Source: Oscillospiraceae bacterium (GTDB taxonomy: Bacteria > Bacillota > Clostridia > UMGS1810). From it: 64,000 nucleotides of DNA. The notes under the pieces were generated by a model that searched no databases, was not told where the DNA came from, and worked only from the letters and a program-made list of their open reading frames with translations. This document shows, one piece after another, positions 26,372-36,600 of the stretch; positions within the stretch are counted from its first letter, which is position 1, and every line of letters starts with the position of its first letter. The stretch spans positions 1-64,000 of the forward strand of contig SVJM01000007.1 of NCBI GenBank assembly GCA_015068975.1. The letters are read 5' to 3'. Position numbers and translations under genes: made by a program.

Positions 26372-26401
26372 TTGACAAATTCAATACTATTTATCTATAA
26401 T
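26372..26401 (+). promoter_or_regulatory. promoter of third araC-like gene
   Basis: TTGACA (26372-26377), an 18-base spacer and TATAAT (26396-26401), followed by GAGGTG. Confidence 0.75.
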
Positions 26402-26419
26402 ATTGTTGAGGTGATATTT

Positions 26420-27205
26420 ATGGAAAATCTTTTTGATAATAATAATCTGATTCTTTTCGATGCAAAAGCCTATCATGGCTTGATATCAAATAAGATAACA
26501 CATCACGAAGACAGAAAATATCATGGTTTTGCATTCAAGGTAAACGGAAAATGCAAATATACATTTTCAGATGGTACAGAGCTTATAACAGAAGCAAATA
26601 AAATCATTTATCTTCCAAAGCACTCAACCTATCAAATAGAGTTTATAGAGCCGGGTGATTGCTATGCTATAAACTTCGATATACTTGATGATAAGACTTA
26701 TTCTCCATTTGTAACTGAATTGAAGAATTCTTCTGTATTACTGAATATGTTTAAATCATCATATTCATCTTGGAAACAAAAGCCTCAGGGTTATCAGTAT
26801 AAATGTATGAAAAACCTCTATTCCATATTTGAAATCATATCATCGGAAATACAAAGAATGTATGTCCCGAAATATAAAGAGGCTCTACTTACACCTGCTG
26901 TGGAATTCATCAACAAGAATCTAACAAGTCATTACATCGGTATCCCGGATCTTGCTTCACTTTGCAATATCAGTGAAACATATTTCAGAAAAATTTTTAA
27001 ATCAATATACGGAATGTCACCTATCACATATATCAATTCCAAAAAAATCGAAATGGCAGAAGAACTGCTGGATTCCAATATTTACAGTATAAATGAAGTG
27101 GCTGAACTTCTGGGATATTCCAGTATATTTTCATTCTCAAGAGATTTCAAAAAATACACCGGAATAACACCCGGAAAATACAGCAAAAGATCATCCGATC
27201 TGTAA
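26420..27205 (+). CDS. AraC-family transcriptional regulator
   Basis: The protein has 261 residues. The cupin-like N-terminal half resembles the regulator at 4632. The C-terminal HTH pair is ASLCNISETYFRKIFKSIYG and AELLGYSSIFSFSRDFKKYTG. The ATG at 26420 follows GAGGTGAT. An earlier in-frame start would lie inside the promoter. It is divergent from the GH10/esterase operon and convergent with the glycyl radical enzyme gene, whose promoter shares its operator motif. It is the best candidate activator of both. Confidence 0.9.
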   Translation: MENLFDNNNLILFDAKAYHGLISNKITHHEDRKYHGFAFKVNGKCKYTFSDGTELITEANKIIYLPKHSTYQIEFIEPGDCYAINFDILDDKTYSPFVTELKNSSVLLNMFKSSYSSWKQKPQGYQYKCMKNLYSIFEIISSEIQRMYVPKYKEALLTPAVEFINKNLTSHYIGIPDLASLCNISETYFRKIFKSIYGMSPITYINSKKIEMAEELLDSNIYSINEVAELLGYSSIFSFSRDFKKYTGITPGKYSKRSSDL

Positions 27206-27216
27206 TAATTCTGATA

Positions 27217-29460
27217 TCAAAGTCCTTCGTAATGCTCACTCTGTTCAATGAATGCATCCTGGAGGACTTTTTCAAGTTCTACGAAATACACATTCCATCC
27301 GCACACTCTCACCTGGAGATTTTTGTATTGTTCAGGGTATTTCTGAGCAAGTCTCAGAGTTTCTGAACTGAATATATTGAACTGGATTGAATGTCCACCT
27401 CTTTTGAAATATGCTCTTATGATGCCTTTGAAGGCTTCAAGTCCTTCCTCCCCTGATACTGCAGACGGATGAAGCACCATATCAAGCATACCTGCATGAG
27501 GCATTTTTGTAAAATCCATACAAAGCACAGAATTCATAAGTTCTGTTGTTCCGCCTTTGTCCTTGCCTACTACAGATGAAAGATTCTTAGATAATGGTGT
27601 ACCCTCATATCTTCCATCCGGAGTTGCTTTTGTCACAGAGCCCATTCTTACATTTTTGTCAATGGAAATAAGGCCGAACTTCCAGTATCCGCCTCTGGAA
27701 TTTGGTGCTCCGTTGACCTCATCTGCCATAAAGTCCACAAGACTCTTTGTTATTTCATTTGCCAAAGAAGATCCGTTACCGTACTTATCCTTATCATTCC
27801 AAATAATTGTTCTTATGTTTTCGTAGCCTGACCAGTTATTCTTGATTGCATCAAGCATTTCCGAAAGAGTAAGAAGCTTTTTGTCATATACAAATTTCTT
27901 TATAGCACATAAGGAATCAACAGTAGTCGCAATACCCGCTGCAGAAAATACAGTAGAATTGTATTTCATACCTTTTGAATAACCGTCAATACCCAAGGAC
28001 AAACTTCTTGTATAAGTAGAAGAATAGAGATTTGAAGGGCTGATTTTATCAAGATACAGCTCCCAGTTTTCTATAATTCTCTTTCCCTTTTGCCAGATAT
28101 ACAGCCATTCCTTCTTAAATGCATCATAAAATTCTTCGTATGTTTCGAAATTGTCTCCCACATCGATACCAAGCTGCTCTCCGGAATTAAGACATACACC
28201 TTTAGTTAAAGTAAGCTCTATAATCTTCGGAAGATTTTCTCTTATTGGAATAGTCTTTACTTCTTTATCCTTAACAGAGCAATCCCAACATCCTGACATG
28301 AGAGTTGTCTTAGCATCTTCCTCTGCTACACCAAGTCGTCTGAATGCCTTATAGGTATTATCATCGTTGATGATGGATATGGAAGAATTGCCGTTTCTGA
28401 TTGTTTCACAAACCTTCTTCAAGAATTCATCAGGAGTATTTTCGTTGATTTTTGCCTGAAGCTTAGGATTTGGACGACTGAGTGTGTTATATGCATCCAA
28501 AAACAGGTAAGAAAGCTCGTTTACCACACAGTTTCCATCTTTGTCTATACCGCCTATATACATAGGCTGCTGATACATACTTCTCACTGCATTAAATTCA
28601 TTCATATAATACACAAGAAGTTCTTTTATATTTTCTTTTGTGAATGTGCCTTTTGCTATATCATTTTTATAGAAATCATAATAAAGCACATCCATAGCTC
28701 CCATACTTCTTACACGGAAGCTGTCTACAAATTCTTCAAGATTCCAGTATATCCACGAAAAAAGAAGTGCTTCGTAAATATTTGACGGAGGATTGTGTCT
28801 TAAGTTAACAATCGCCTCTCTCATGCAAACCATTTTTTCTTCTTTGTATGTTGAAAGAACCTCTGCACATCTGTCAAAATACTCAAGAACTGCATTTAAT
28901 GTGATTTCTATTCCTTGAAAAAAGCCTTTCTGATCATCAGTAAGATAATCCTCACGCGAAAGCTTTTCTTTATATTCGATAGCCCTTTTGAGAAGGCCCT
29001 CAATACCCAAAGCAAAGATATCATCCCAGTTAGGTGTGGAATGGTTGTAGTCTATATAAAATTCATCGAAAAGAACTTTTCTTGCATATTTTTCAAAATG
29101 CTTATCCTCGATACGATGAATCTTATCATCAAGCTCTCCCATCCATTTACTTATAACTGTGCTGATTGCCTTTTCGTAAGCACATCCTGCATCTCTTTCA
29201 AACATAATCTTCTGCGCATGAAGACATATACCAAACCAGTCATCAGAATTAATGTATATTTCGCCGTTTTTGGTAAGATAATCAAAGCACATAGCCTTTA
29301 CTACAGGATGAGAAAGATTTTTGTTTTCTTCTGCGATTTTTGCTACACTGGCTTTAAGAGGCTCTATTTTTTCTCTTTTTTCGTCATTGCAATACAAAGA
29401 TATATACTGCATATGCAACGCTTCTCTGTCAGCTTCAAAATTGCCCCATTTTGATTTCAT
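27217..29460 (-). CDS. glycyl radical enzyme (pyruvate formate-lyase-like), function unknown
   Basis: The protein has 747 residues and is complete. The candidate thiyl cysteine is C391 in MSGCWDC and the C-terminal glycyl radical motif is VRVCGWNVYF (G721). As in its paralogue at 1-2134, the motif after the cysteine is Trp-Asp rather than the Cys of pyruvate formate-lyase or the Glu two residues on in known eliminases. The enzyme should be oxygen-sensitive and need a radical-SAM activase, which is not in the window. The ATG at 29460 fits AGAGAGG better than the GTG three codons upstream. Its promoter shares the GH10 AraC motif. The substrate is unknown but is likely derived from the same glycan. 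Confidence 0.88.
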   Translation of the reverse strand: MKSKWGNFEADREALHMQYISLYCNDEKREKIEPLKASVAKIAEENKNLSHPVVKAMCFDYLTKNGEIYINSDDWFGICLHAQKIMFERDAGCAYEKAISTVISKWMGELDDKIHRIEDKHFEKYARKVLFDEFYIDYNHSTPNWDDIFALGIEGLLKRAIEYKEKLSREDYLTDDQKGFFQGIEITLNAVLEYFDRCAEVLSTYKEEKMVCMREAIVNLRHNPPSNIYEALLFSWIYWNLEEFVDSFRVRSMGAMDVLYYDFYKNDIAKGTFTKENIKELLVYYMNEFNAVRSMYQQPMYIGGIDKDGNCVVNELSYLFLDAYNTLSRPNPKLQAKINENTPDEFLKKVCETIRNGNSSISIINDDNTYKAFRRLGVAEEDAKTTLMSGCWDCSVKDKEVKTIPIRENLPKIIELTLTKGVCLNSGEQLGIDVGDNFETYEEFYDAFKKEWLYIWQKGKRIIENWELYLDKISPSNLYSSTYTRSLSLGIDGYSKGMKYNSTVFSAAGIATTVDSLCAIKKFVYDKKLLTLSEMLDAIKNNWSGYENIRTIIWNDKDKYGNGSSLANEITKSLVDFMADEVNGAPNSRGGYWKFGLISIDKNVRMGSVTKATPDGRYEGTPLSKNLSSVVGKDKGGTTELMNSVLCMDFTKMPHAGMLDMVLHPSAVSGEEGLEAFKGIIRAYFKRGGHSIQFNIFSSETLRLAQKYPEQYKNLQVRVCGWNVYFVELEKVLQDAFIEQSEHYEGL

Positions 29461-29527
29461 ACTAAACACCTCTCTTATAATGAAACCTGAAATAATTACA
29501 TTATAAATTAATTATCTCTGTATCTTC

Positions 29528-29555
29528 ATTATATTCAAATATATTTAATCATCAA
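29528..29555 (-). promoter_or_regulatory. promoter of glycyl radical enzyme gene
   Basis: On the minus strand there is TTGATG (29550-29555), a 16-base spacer and TATAAT (29528-29533). The -35 and spacing are identical to those of the GH10 promoter at 26274-26301. Confidence 0.72.
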
Positions 29556-29573
29556 TATCGAATTCGACAAAAC
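29556..29573 (-). promoter_or_regulatory. candidate AraC half-site upstream of glycyl radical enzyme
   Basis: GTTTTGTCGAATTCGATA abuts the -35 and aligns without gaps to the proximal half-site region at the 26.3 kb promoter (TTTGTGCCGAATGGGATA). A weaker TTTGTG-like copy lies about 19 bases further upstream. Confidence 0.5.
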
Positions 29574-29592
29574 AAACAATTTCAATACACAA

Positions 29593-29624
29593 AAAATGAT
29601 GGACAATAAAATGTCCATCATTTT
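29593..29624 (-). terminator. terminator of the giant GH10 operon
   Basis: A perfect 13-bp stem (29593-29605 with 29612-29624) has a 6-base loop. On the minus strand it is followed by a T-run. It lies just past the stop of the gene at 29630-33586. Confidence 0.85.
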
Positions 29625-29629
29625 GATCA

Positions 29630-32600
29630 TTAGTTAATATTAAAGTCTTTTGCCTTATTCAGCGGAATAGCATTTCCGTTATTAAGCCAGATAAGGATTT
29701 TTCCCTTTGTGGCACCATTTCCGATTACAACATCGGATATCTTCAGACTTTCTTTCGCTTCGCCTGTACTTGAAATGTCTACCTTCGACATAGATATAAG
29801 TCTGTTATCATCATTATATTGTGCAGTAAATACTGTGAAATCAATACCACTTCTTAAGATTTTGTTTGTAAAGTCGATTGCCACATTTACTTTTCCATCA
29901 GAAACATTCGGTGTAACATCAAATGCTACACAATCAGGGATAAATCCTATTGTATTAATAGTATCTTCAACAAGCTCCCCGTTTACATTCATTCTCACGT
30001 GACATCCGTTGACCAAAAGATCGCCATAGTCAAGATCATCCACCTTAAATTCAAACTCATATTCATCGTTTTTGTCAATTTCTACCTGTCCGATATACAT
30101 GATGGATTCAGGTGTGCCTTCTTCTTCTGAATCATTTACCACAACTACAGATGCAACATTTGCTATATAGTCAGGATCTCTGTTTATTTCAGGAAGAAGA
30201 ACCTTACCCTTTATCTGGATTTTGCCTGAATATACAAATGAGAAAATATCCTTTTCACTTCTCTTATATTCATAATCCGAAAGCTCAATTATTACATCAT
30301 TTGAACCATCTGCATTTTTGAAATGCTCAACAGGAATTGTCTCAGTATAGCCATCTTCTGTGGTAACTGTGATGTCGTATTCACCATAGTAACCTCTTGT
30401 ATCAAAGTTACCGGATGCATCTGTTGTGCCACTTTCATTGGTCCACCATTTGTTGTATACAAGGTCCTGATATACCTTACCTGCACCTCTTAAGTTCCAG
30501 TTTTTGTCATAGAATGGACTGATATCAGCAAAGAGTGCACCGTCCCAGAATCCCCAGTAAAGGAATCCGTCCATATTTTCTTCGGCAAAGGCTGCAATAA
30601 GCATATCTCGTGTATAGTTTGCCTGAAGTATTTCATCATATTTTGAGCAAGAATACTCGGTTACTTTAAGACGTTTATTATAGTCTGTTCTCAATCTTTC
30701 ATAAAGAGCAACAACCTCGGAAGGATTCCTTATAGATGAGTCATAATGTGACTGAATACCGATACCATCATAGTCTACATTTCTTTCTTCAAACATATCA
30801 AGGTATTCAAAGAAGCTGTCTTCCCATACAGGGCTTGTTTCGTTGTAATAAAGATCAGCATAAGGGTCCGCCTCTCTTGCAGCGGCAAACCAGTCTACAA
30901 ACGCCTTATCAGGATCTGAGTAGTTTTCTCTGATTTTGAAGTTTGACACAATTTCGTTTACAACATCCCAGTCACAAACCTGACCCTTGTAATGTCCTGC
31001 CGCTTCCTTAATATGCTGAATTACTCTTGCGTTTGACGCTTCTTCATCATTCAGCATCTCTTGGGTAAACATATAGTCAGGAGTAAGATTTGTAGTACCA
31101 TTTGATCCATACTGTCTTTCCCAGCTAAGTGCATGACCTCTGAAATACTTTATACCAAGTGCCTTGGTATACTGAATCAGTCTATCAGATATATCATATC
31201 CGTTCTGCTCTTCCAATGGTGCCCATTTCATATGATGCTCTGCAACCGCCGCGTTAAAGTTCTCAGATAGCTTCTCCTGGTAGGTTGAGTTCGCAAACAT
31301 TGTTGTAGTGACACAGGTACCAAACTGGAACTGATGCTCATACATATTCACATCAATCTTCGCATTATTTACAGGATATCCGTATTTGTCTGTTACTTTG
31401 ATATTGATATCACCCATACGTACATCTTTTATTCTGTCAATAGCGTCCTTTCTCCACTGAGCCCCCTGATTGAGTTCTTCATAATTGATTGTGGATGCAG
31501 GCATATCTCCCGGTCCTACTTCAAGTCCGTTGTCTTTGTATATTCCTTCGTAGTTTATAATCTCGAAATCTGCAATTTCTATTACCTGCTTGTTTGCACC
31601 TGTACGAAGTGTAATAGAATTTCTGTCTAGATAGTGTGTGAAAGGAAGGTAATGATACTCCCACTCACTTCCCGACTCTACACTTTCAAAAAGACTCTTA
31701 GGGTACTGTTTAATCCCTGTAGGAGTAGTGCGCACACCCTGTATCTGCACAATCACAGAACCTTTGCCTTCGCTGTTTCCGCCTGATATTGTACGCATAG
31801 CAAATTTTACCAGCATCAGATCATCCTGAGCTGATCCTTCAAGTGTGTTTGTAAAGGTAAGTGAGGATGAATTTGTATTTACTGAGCCTGCACTGTTAAG
31901 AACCACATCGGAGGTAGTTACTCTCAAGGCCTTTGTGAAAGGCTGTCCTGTAACTGACACTTCACTCTTCGAAGATTTACCATTTGCAGTTGTATTTGTA
32001 AACAAATCTTCTGCCTCAACATATTTCACTCCCTCAGGAAGTAATGCAAACTTCTCATCAGGATCCATATCCATTGTGAAATAATAAAGGTTATCATCAG
32101 TAAAATCAGATGATTTTTCAAACTCAGTAGGTACCTTTCTTCTGAAAACTTCATTGTATCCTGTAGGCTTCTGAATAACACTCAGATCATCGAAATATAC
32201 TGTCTTCGCAATGATTGTATCATCGGATCCGTATGTTGAAAGTGAAGCAACCTGATCAATTCTTATAGAGTTTATCATTGGATTTGATAAAGAATCTGTA
32301 CTTCCGTTATCAACCATATTATCTGTTATAAATACAGATGTCTTAATCTCGGTCCATGTGTTCCACGGAACATAAGTCGCATATGTAGATATACCATTTG
32401 CACGGTATTTATACTGCTGTCCGTTAGGGCCTGTAAGGCTCAATCTGAAATATGTGCCATCGCTTGTGATGGTAGTCAATTCTTCCAATGTTTCTTCATC
32501 ACCTGTAGCTACTCTTTTATAACCACCATCATTTTTGTCAGCATAAACCCAAAGGCTTACATCATACTTTTCTCCTACGTTTTCTTTAGTCATAGGACCA

Positions 32601-33586
32601 TTAAAAAGATCAAGAAACTTAACTGCGGTTCCTGCTGTTGCTCTGTTTTTCTGCACAAGGCTCTTTTCCCCTGTTCTTACCTTTGCTTGTGAGGAAGAGT
32701 GAGGAGCGTTATGTATATACACCTTGTTTGTAGCAGAGTTTCCGCCAAAATTTACAACCTTTGATGAAAGATATGTACATGCAGAATTATCTGCGGAAGC
32801 AGATGCACTGTGATTGTACATTTCAAAAGATTCAGTATAGTTTACATCTTTCTCTGTAATAGTGGAAGATGAATACTTTTCTACCTTTACATTATCAATA
32901 AATGTTGTCTGTGCATATGGAGATTCACCATATGAATCAATTCTTAAGCCTGCAATACCTTCATCTATCATAGTCTGTGTGATCTTAAAAGTAAAGCCTG
33001 TAGGTATCCATTTATTTACCGAAAGACTATGACCTGAAGGATAAGTGCCAAACACCTGGTCTGATGCAAGTGCATTTACTGAAGCAGATGAACCCTGCTT
33101 AGAGAGAAAATATCTTAGTTTAGGCTTGTCAGCCTCTTCAGTTACGCCTGTAACATCGCTTAAGTACACATCCATTGACACATGGTAAATGTCTCCTACT
33201 TTGGCTTTTGAAATATCAAAGATATTTTCCATTCTTGCCATTGCAGAAGATGAGCCTTTACGAATAAGCTTAATTCCATATGTTCCGTTTTTTGCGTTAT
33301 CAAGCCCTTCATAGCCAGTAATGTCAGAGTACTTAACCCACTCCGTCTTTCCTGTTGCCGCATCTGATCCGCCGTCAGTTCCGAACATTATATACTTACA
33401 TCCTGAAATATCGGCTGTTCCGTTTAGTCTATCATCATTTGCTTCAGTTTCATTTTCGAAATCTATAGAAGATACTTCAACAAATCCTTCTTCGGTATTT
33501 TTCATTGCATATGAAACATCAGGTGTCACACAAATAAGTGACATCATCATTGCAACCGTAAGCATCAGTGAAACAATTTTTTTCAT
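29630..33586 (-). CDS. giant secreted multidomain GH10-type enzyme
   Basis: The protein has 1318 residues. A signal peptide (about 1-27) is followed by two jelly-roll-like modules (about 35-240 and 255-480), a third carbohydrate-binding-like domain (about 510-690) and a GH10 barrel (about 725-1065). The acid/base candidate is E878 in WDVVNE and the nucleophile E977 in VTEYS. A short beta domain (GYYGEYDITV) and a C-terminal domain of about 190 residues (from SEKDIFSF) complete the chain. It lacks the copper-amine-oxidase-N stalk of the smaller GH10 proteins. It is the last gene of an operon with its tandem paralogue and a GH43 gene. Xylan-type substrates are inferred. Confidence 0.85.
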   Translation of the reverse strand: MKKIVSLMLTVAMMMSLICVTPDVSYAMKNTEEGFVEVSSIDFENETEANDDRLNGTADISGCKYIMFGTDGGSDAATGKTEWVKYSDITGYEGLDNAKNGTYGIKLIRKGSSSAMARMENIFDISKAKVGDIYHVSMDVYLSDVTGVTEEADKPKLRYFLSKQGSSASVNALASDQVFGTYPSGHSLSVNKWIPTGFTFKITQTMIDEGIAGLRIDSYGESPYAQTTFIDNVKVEKYSSSTITEKDVNYTESFEMYNHSASASADNSACTYLSSKVVNFGGNSATNKVYIHNAPHSSSQAKVRTGEKSLVQKNRATAGTAVKFLDLFNGPMTKENVGEKYDVSLWVYADKNDGGYKRVATGDEETLEELTTITSDGTYFRLSLTGPNGQQYKYRANGISTYATYVPWNTWTEIKTSVFITDNMVDNGSTDSLSNPMINSIRIDQVASLSTYGSDDTIIAKTVYFDDLSVIQKPTGYNEVFRRKVPTEFEKSSDFTDDNLYYFTMDMDPDEKFALLPEGVKYVEAEDLFTNTTANGKSSKSEVSVTGQPFTKALRVTTSDVVLNSAGSVNTNSSSLTFTNTLEGSAQDDLMLVKFAMRTISGGNSEGKGSVIVQIQGVRTTPTGIKQYPKSLFESVESGSEWEYHYLPFTHYLDRNSITLRTGANKQVIEIADFEIINYEGIYKDNGLEVGPGDMPASTINYEELNQGAQWRKDAIDRIKDVRMGDINIKVTDKYGYPVNNAKIDVNMYEHQFQFGTCVTTTMFANSTYQEKLSENFNAAVAEHHMKWAPLEEQNGYDISDRLIQYTKALGIKYFRGHALSWERQYGSNGTTNLTPDYMFTQEMLNDEEASNARVIQHIKEAAGHYKGQVCDWDVVNEIVSNFKIRENYSDPDKAFVDWFAAAREADPYADLYYNETSPVWEDSFFEYLDMFEERNVDYDGIGIQSHYDSSIRNPSEVVALYERLRTDYNKRLKVTEYSCSKYDEILQANYTRDMLIAAFAEENMDGFLYWGFWDGALFADISPFYDKNWNLRGAGKVYQDLVYNKWWTNESGTTDASGNFDTRGYYGEYDITVTTEDGYTETIPVEHFKNADGSNDVIIELSDYEYKRSEKDIFSFVYSGKIQIKGKVLLPEINRDPDYIANVASVVVVNDSEEEGTPESIMYIGQVEIDKNDEYEFEFKVDDLDYGDLLVNGCHVRMNVNGELVEDTINTIGFIPDCVAFDVTPNVSDGKVNVAIDFTNKILRSGIDFTVFTAQYNDDNRLISMSKVDISSTGEAKESLKISDVVIGNGATKGKILIWLNNGNAIPLNKAKDFNIN

Positions 33587-33610
33587 ATCTCGTCTCCTTA
33601 AAGCTCTTTA

Positions 33611-36600
33611 TCATCTGGCAACAGAAAATTCCTTTGCACCGGACAATGGAATCATCTTGCCATTATTAAGCCATATAATAATCTTTCCTGAATGAGCATT
33701 GCTTTTAAGTGTAATGTCTTTCAGATTAATTTCTTCTGATGGATCTCCTGTACTTGTCTTATTGACTCTTGACATAGAAATGAGATTACCTCTATCGTTG
33801 TATATTGCAGTGTAGACTGTATAGTCTATCCCACTTCTCTTAATCTTGTTTACAAAATCGATAGCCACTTTAAGCTTACCATCAGAAACAGTTGGTGTAA
33901 TATCAAACGCAACACAATCAGGAATAAGACCTACCGTTGCAATGTTATCTTCAATGATTTCGCCGTTTACATTCATAAGGACCTGACAACCTTCTACTAT
34001 AAGCTCACCATAATCAAGATTGTCCACCTTAAACTCTATCTCATATGTTCCGTCAGCTTTGACCGGTACCTGAGTGATATGGATAATGCTGTCAAAACTT
34101 CCCTTATCCTTTGAATTGTCTGTAAGAACAAGTGAAGCCTGATATGACATATGGTCAGGGTTTTTGTCTATTTCCGGAAGCAAGACCTTACCTTTTATCT
34201 GGATTTTACCTGAATGAACAAAGGAGAAGAGATCTTTTTCGCTTCTTTCTGCTTTATAATCATCAAGGGTAATTTCAACAAGATTGAACTCTTCATCATT
34301 CTTATAAAGAGGAACAGATACTGTCTCTGTATATCCATCTTCAGTTGTAACTGTAATATCATAATCACCGTAATATGCGCTTAAGTTATATCTTCCTCTG
34401 GAATTGGTCTTGCCCTCTTCTCTTGTCCACCATTTGTTGTATACAAGGTCCTGATATGCCTTACCTGCACCTCTTAAGTTCCAGTTTCTGTCATAGAATG
34501 GACTGATATCTGCAAAAAGTGATCCGTCCCAGAATCCCCAGTAAAGGAACCCGTCCATATTTTCTTCCGCAAAGGATGCAATAAGAACATCTCTTGTATA
34601 GTTTGCCTGAAGTATTTCATCAAACTTAGAGCATGAATACTCTGTTACCTTGATATGTTTTCCATAGCGTGTTCTCAATTTTTCATAAAGATCAACAATC
34701 TGGCTTGGATTTTTGATAACAGAATCATAGTGTGACTGAATACCTATTCCATCATAATCAACATTGTATTCCTTAAATGCATCAAGATATGTAAAGAATG
34801 AATCTGTCCATACAGGGCCTGTTTCGTTATAATAAAGGTCTGCATAAGGGTCTGCCTTTCTTGCAGCGGCAAACCAGTTTACAAATGCCATATATGGATC
34901 CTTGTAATTCTTTCTGATTTCATAGTTTGAAACTATTTCATTTACAACATCCCAGTCACAGAGTTTTCCTGCATATCTGCCTGCAGCCTCATTAATGTGC
35001 TGAATTACTCTTGCATTGGATGCCTCTTCGTTACTGAGCATCTCCTCTGTAAACATATAGTCAGGGGTAAGGTTTGTAGTACCGTTTGAGCCGTACTGTC
35101 TCTCCCAGCTTAATACGTGACCTCTGAAGTGCCTGATACCAAGTGCTTTGCCGTATTCAAGCATTTTATCAGCCCATTCATATCCGCCCTGTTCTTCCAG
35201 TGGAGCCCATTTCATATGATGCTCTGCAACAACAGTATTGAAGTTTTCGGACAGTTTCTCCTGATAACTTTTATTAGTGAACATAGTACCTGAAACACAT
35301 GTGCCAAACTGGAATTCATGCTCATACATATCCACCTTTACATCAGCATCTGTGATAGGATAACCATTGGCATCCCTTACCACAATCTCTACATCGCCTT
35401 TTCTTATATCTTCTATTCTGTCTATGGCAGCCTGTCTCCAACTTGAACCTTTTTTTAGTTCTGAATAATCTAGAGAAGACATTGGCATATCCGGAGGTGC
35501 TACAGCAGTACCGTCTGCCTTCACGGTATTTGCATAATTTATGATTTCAAAATCTGCAATCTCGAGTGTCTGGATAAATGTGCCTACTCTTATGGTTATT
35601 TGATTTTTACCCACACTATGAGTAAATGGCACATAATAGTATTTCCACTCAGGTGAAGCGTTTACGGTCTCAAAAAGAGTTTTGGGATATGTAGTGACCC
35701 CTGTATCACTTACTTCCACACCCTGAACCTGAAGTATAACTGATCCCCAGCCCGCATCATCTCCGCCTGAGATGTTTCTCATAGCGAATTTCACAAGCAT
35801 AAGATCACCTTCGCCGCAACCTTCCAGAGTGTTCTTAAAGCCTATTGAGGAACCTGTGGTGGTTATTATACCATTGGAATTGGTGGTTAGCTTTGATGTG
35901 GTAACCTGAAGCGCCTGGGTAAAATCCTGTCCGGTTACACTTACCAGTTTTTTTGTAGCATATCCTTTTGCAGTTGTATTGTTCAGTAAATCAGATGGTG
36001 TAATATATTTTGTGCCCTCCGGAAGAGCAGCAAACAATGTTTCAGGGTCTCTTTCCATCTCAAAATAGAGAAGATTGTCATCGGTAAATTCTTTGGAAAG
36101 TTCAAACTTAGTTGGAACAGGCCTTCTGTATCTTTCATCTGTTCCGCTAGGCTCCTGCACCACCTTAAGATCATCGAAATAAACTGTATCTGCGATCAGG
36201 CAATTGTCTGCACCGTATGTGTTCAGGGGTACACTCTGATCCACTCTTATGGAATTGATCATAGGATTTGTAAGTGCATCAGTTGAGCCGTTGTCAACAG
36301 TATCTTCTGTTACAAAATGGCTTATCTCAAGCTTTGTCCAAGTGTTCCATTTTACCTCAAAGTATGAATTCGCCTTTGCATTGGAACGGTATTTATACTG
36401 TTGTCCGTTGGGTCCTGTAAGTCCTATTCTGAAATATGTACTTTCACTCTGAGGGTTTTCTACAGTTTCGTAGGTTGTCCCTGAATCTGTCTGTATTACT
36501 TTAGTTGCGCCCTGACTTTTGTCCGCATATACCCAGAGAGAAACAGTATATTTTTCGCCGAAATTGTCTCTTTTTATTTCGCCGTTAAAAAGATCTGTAA

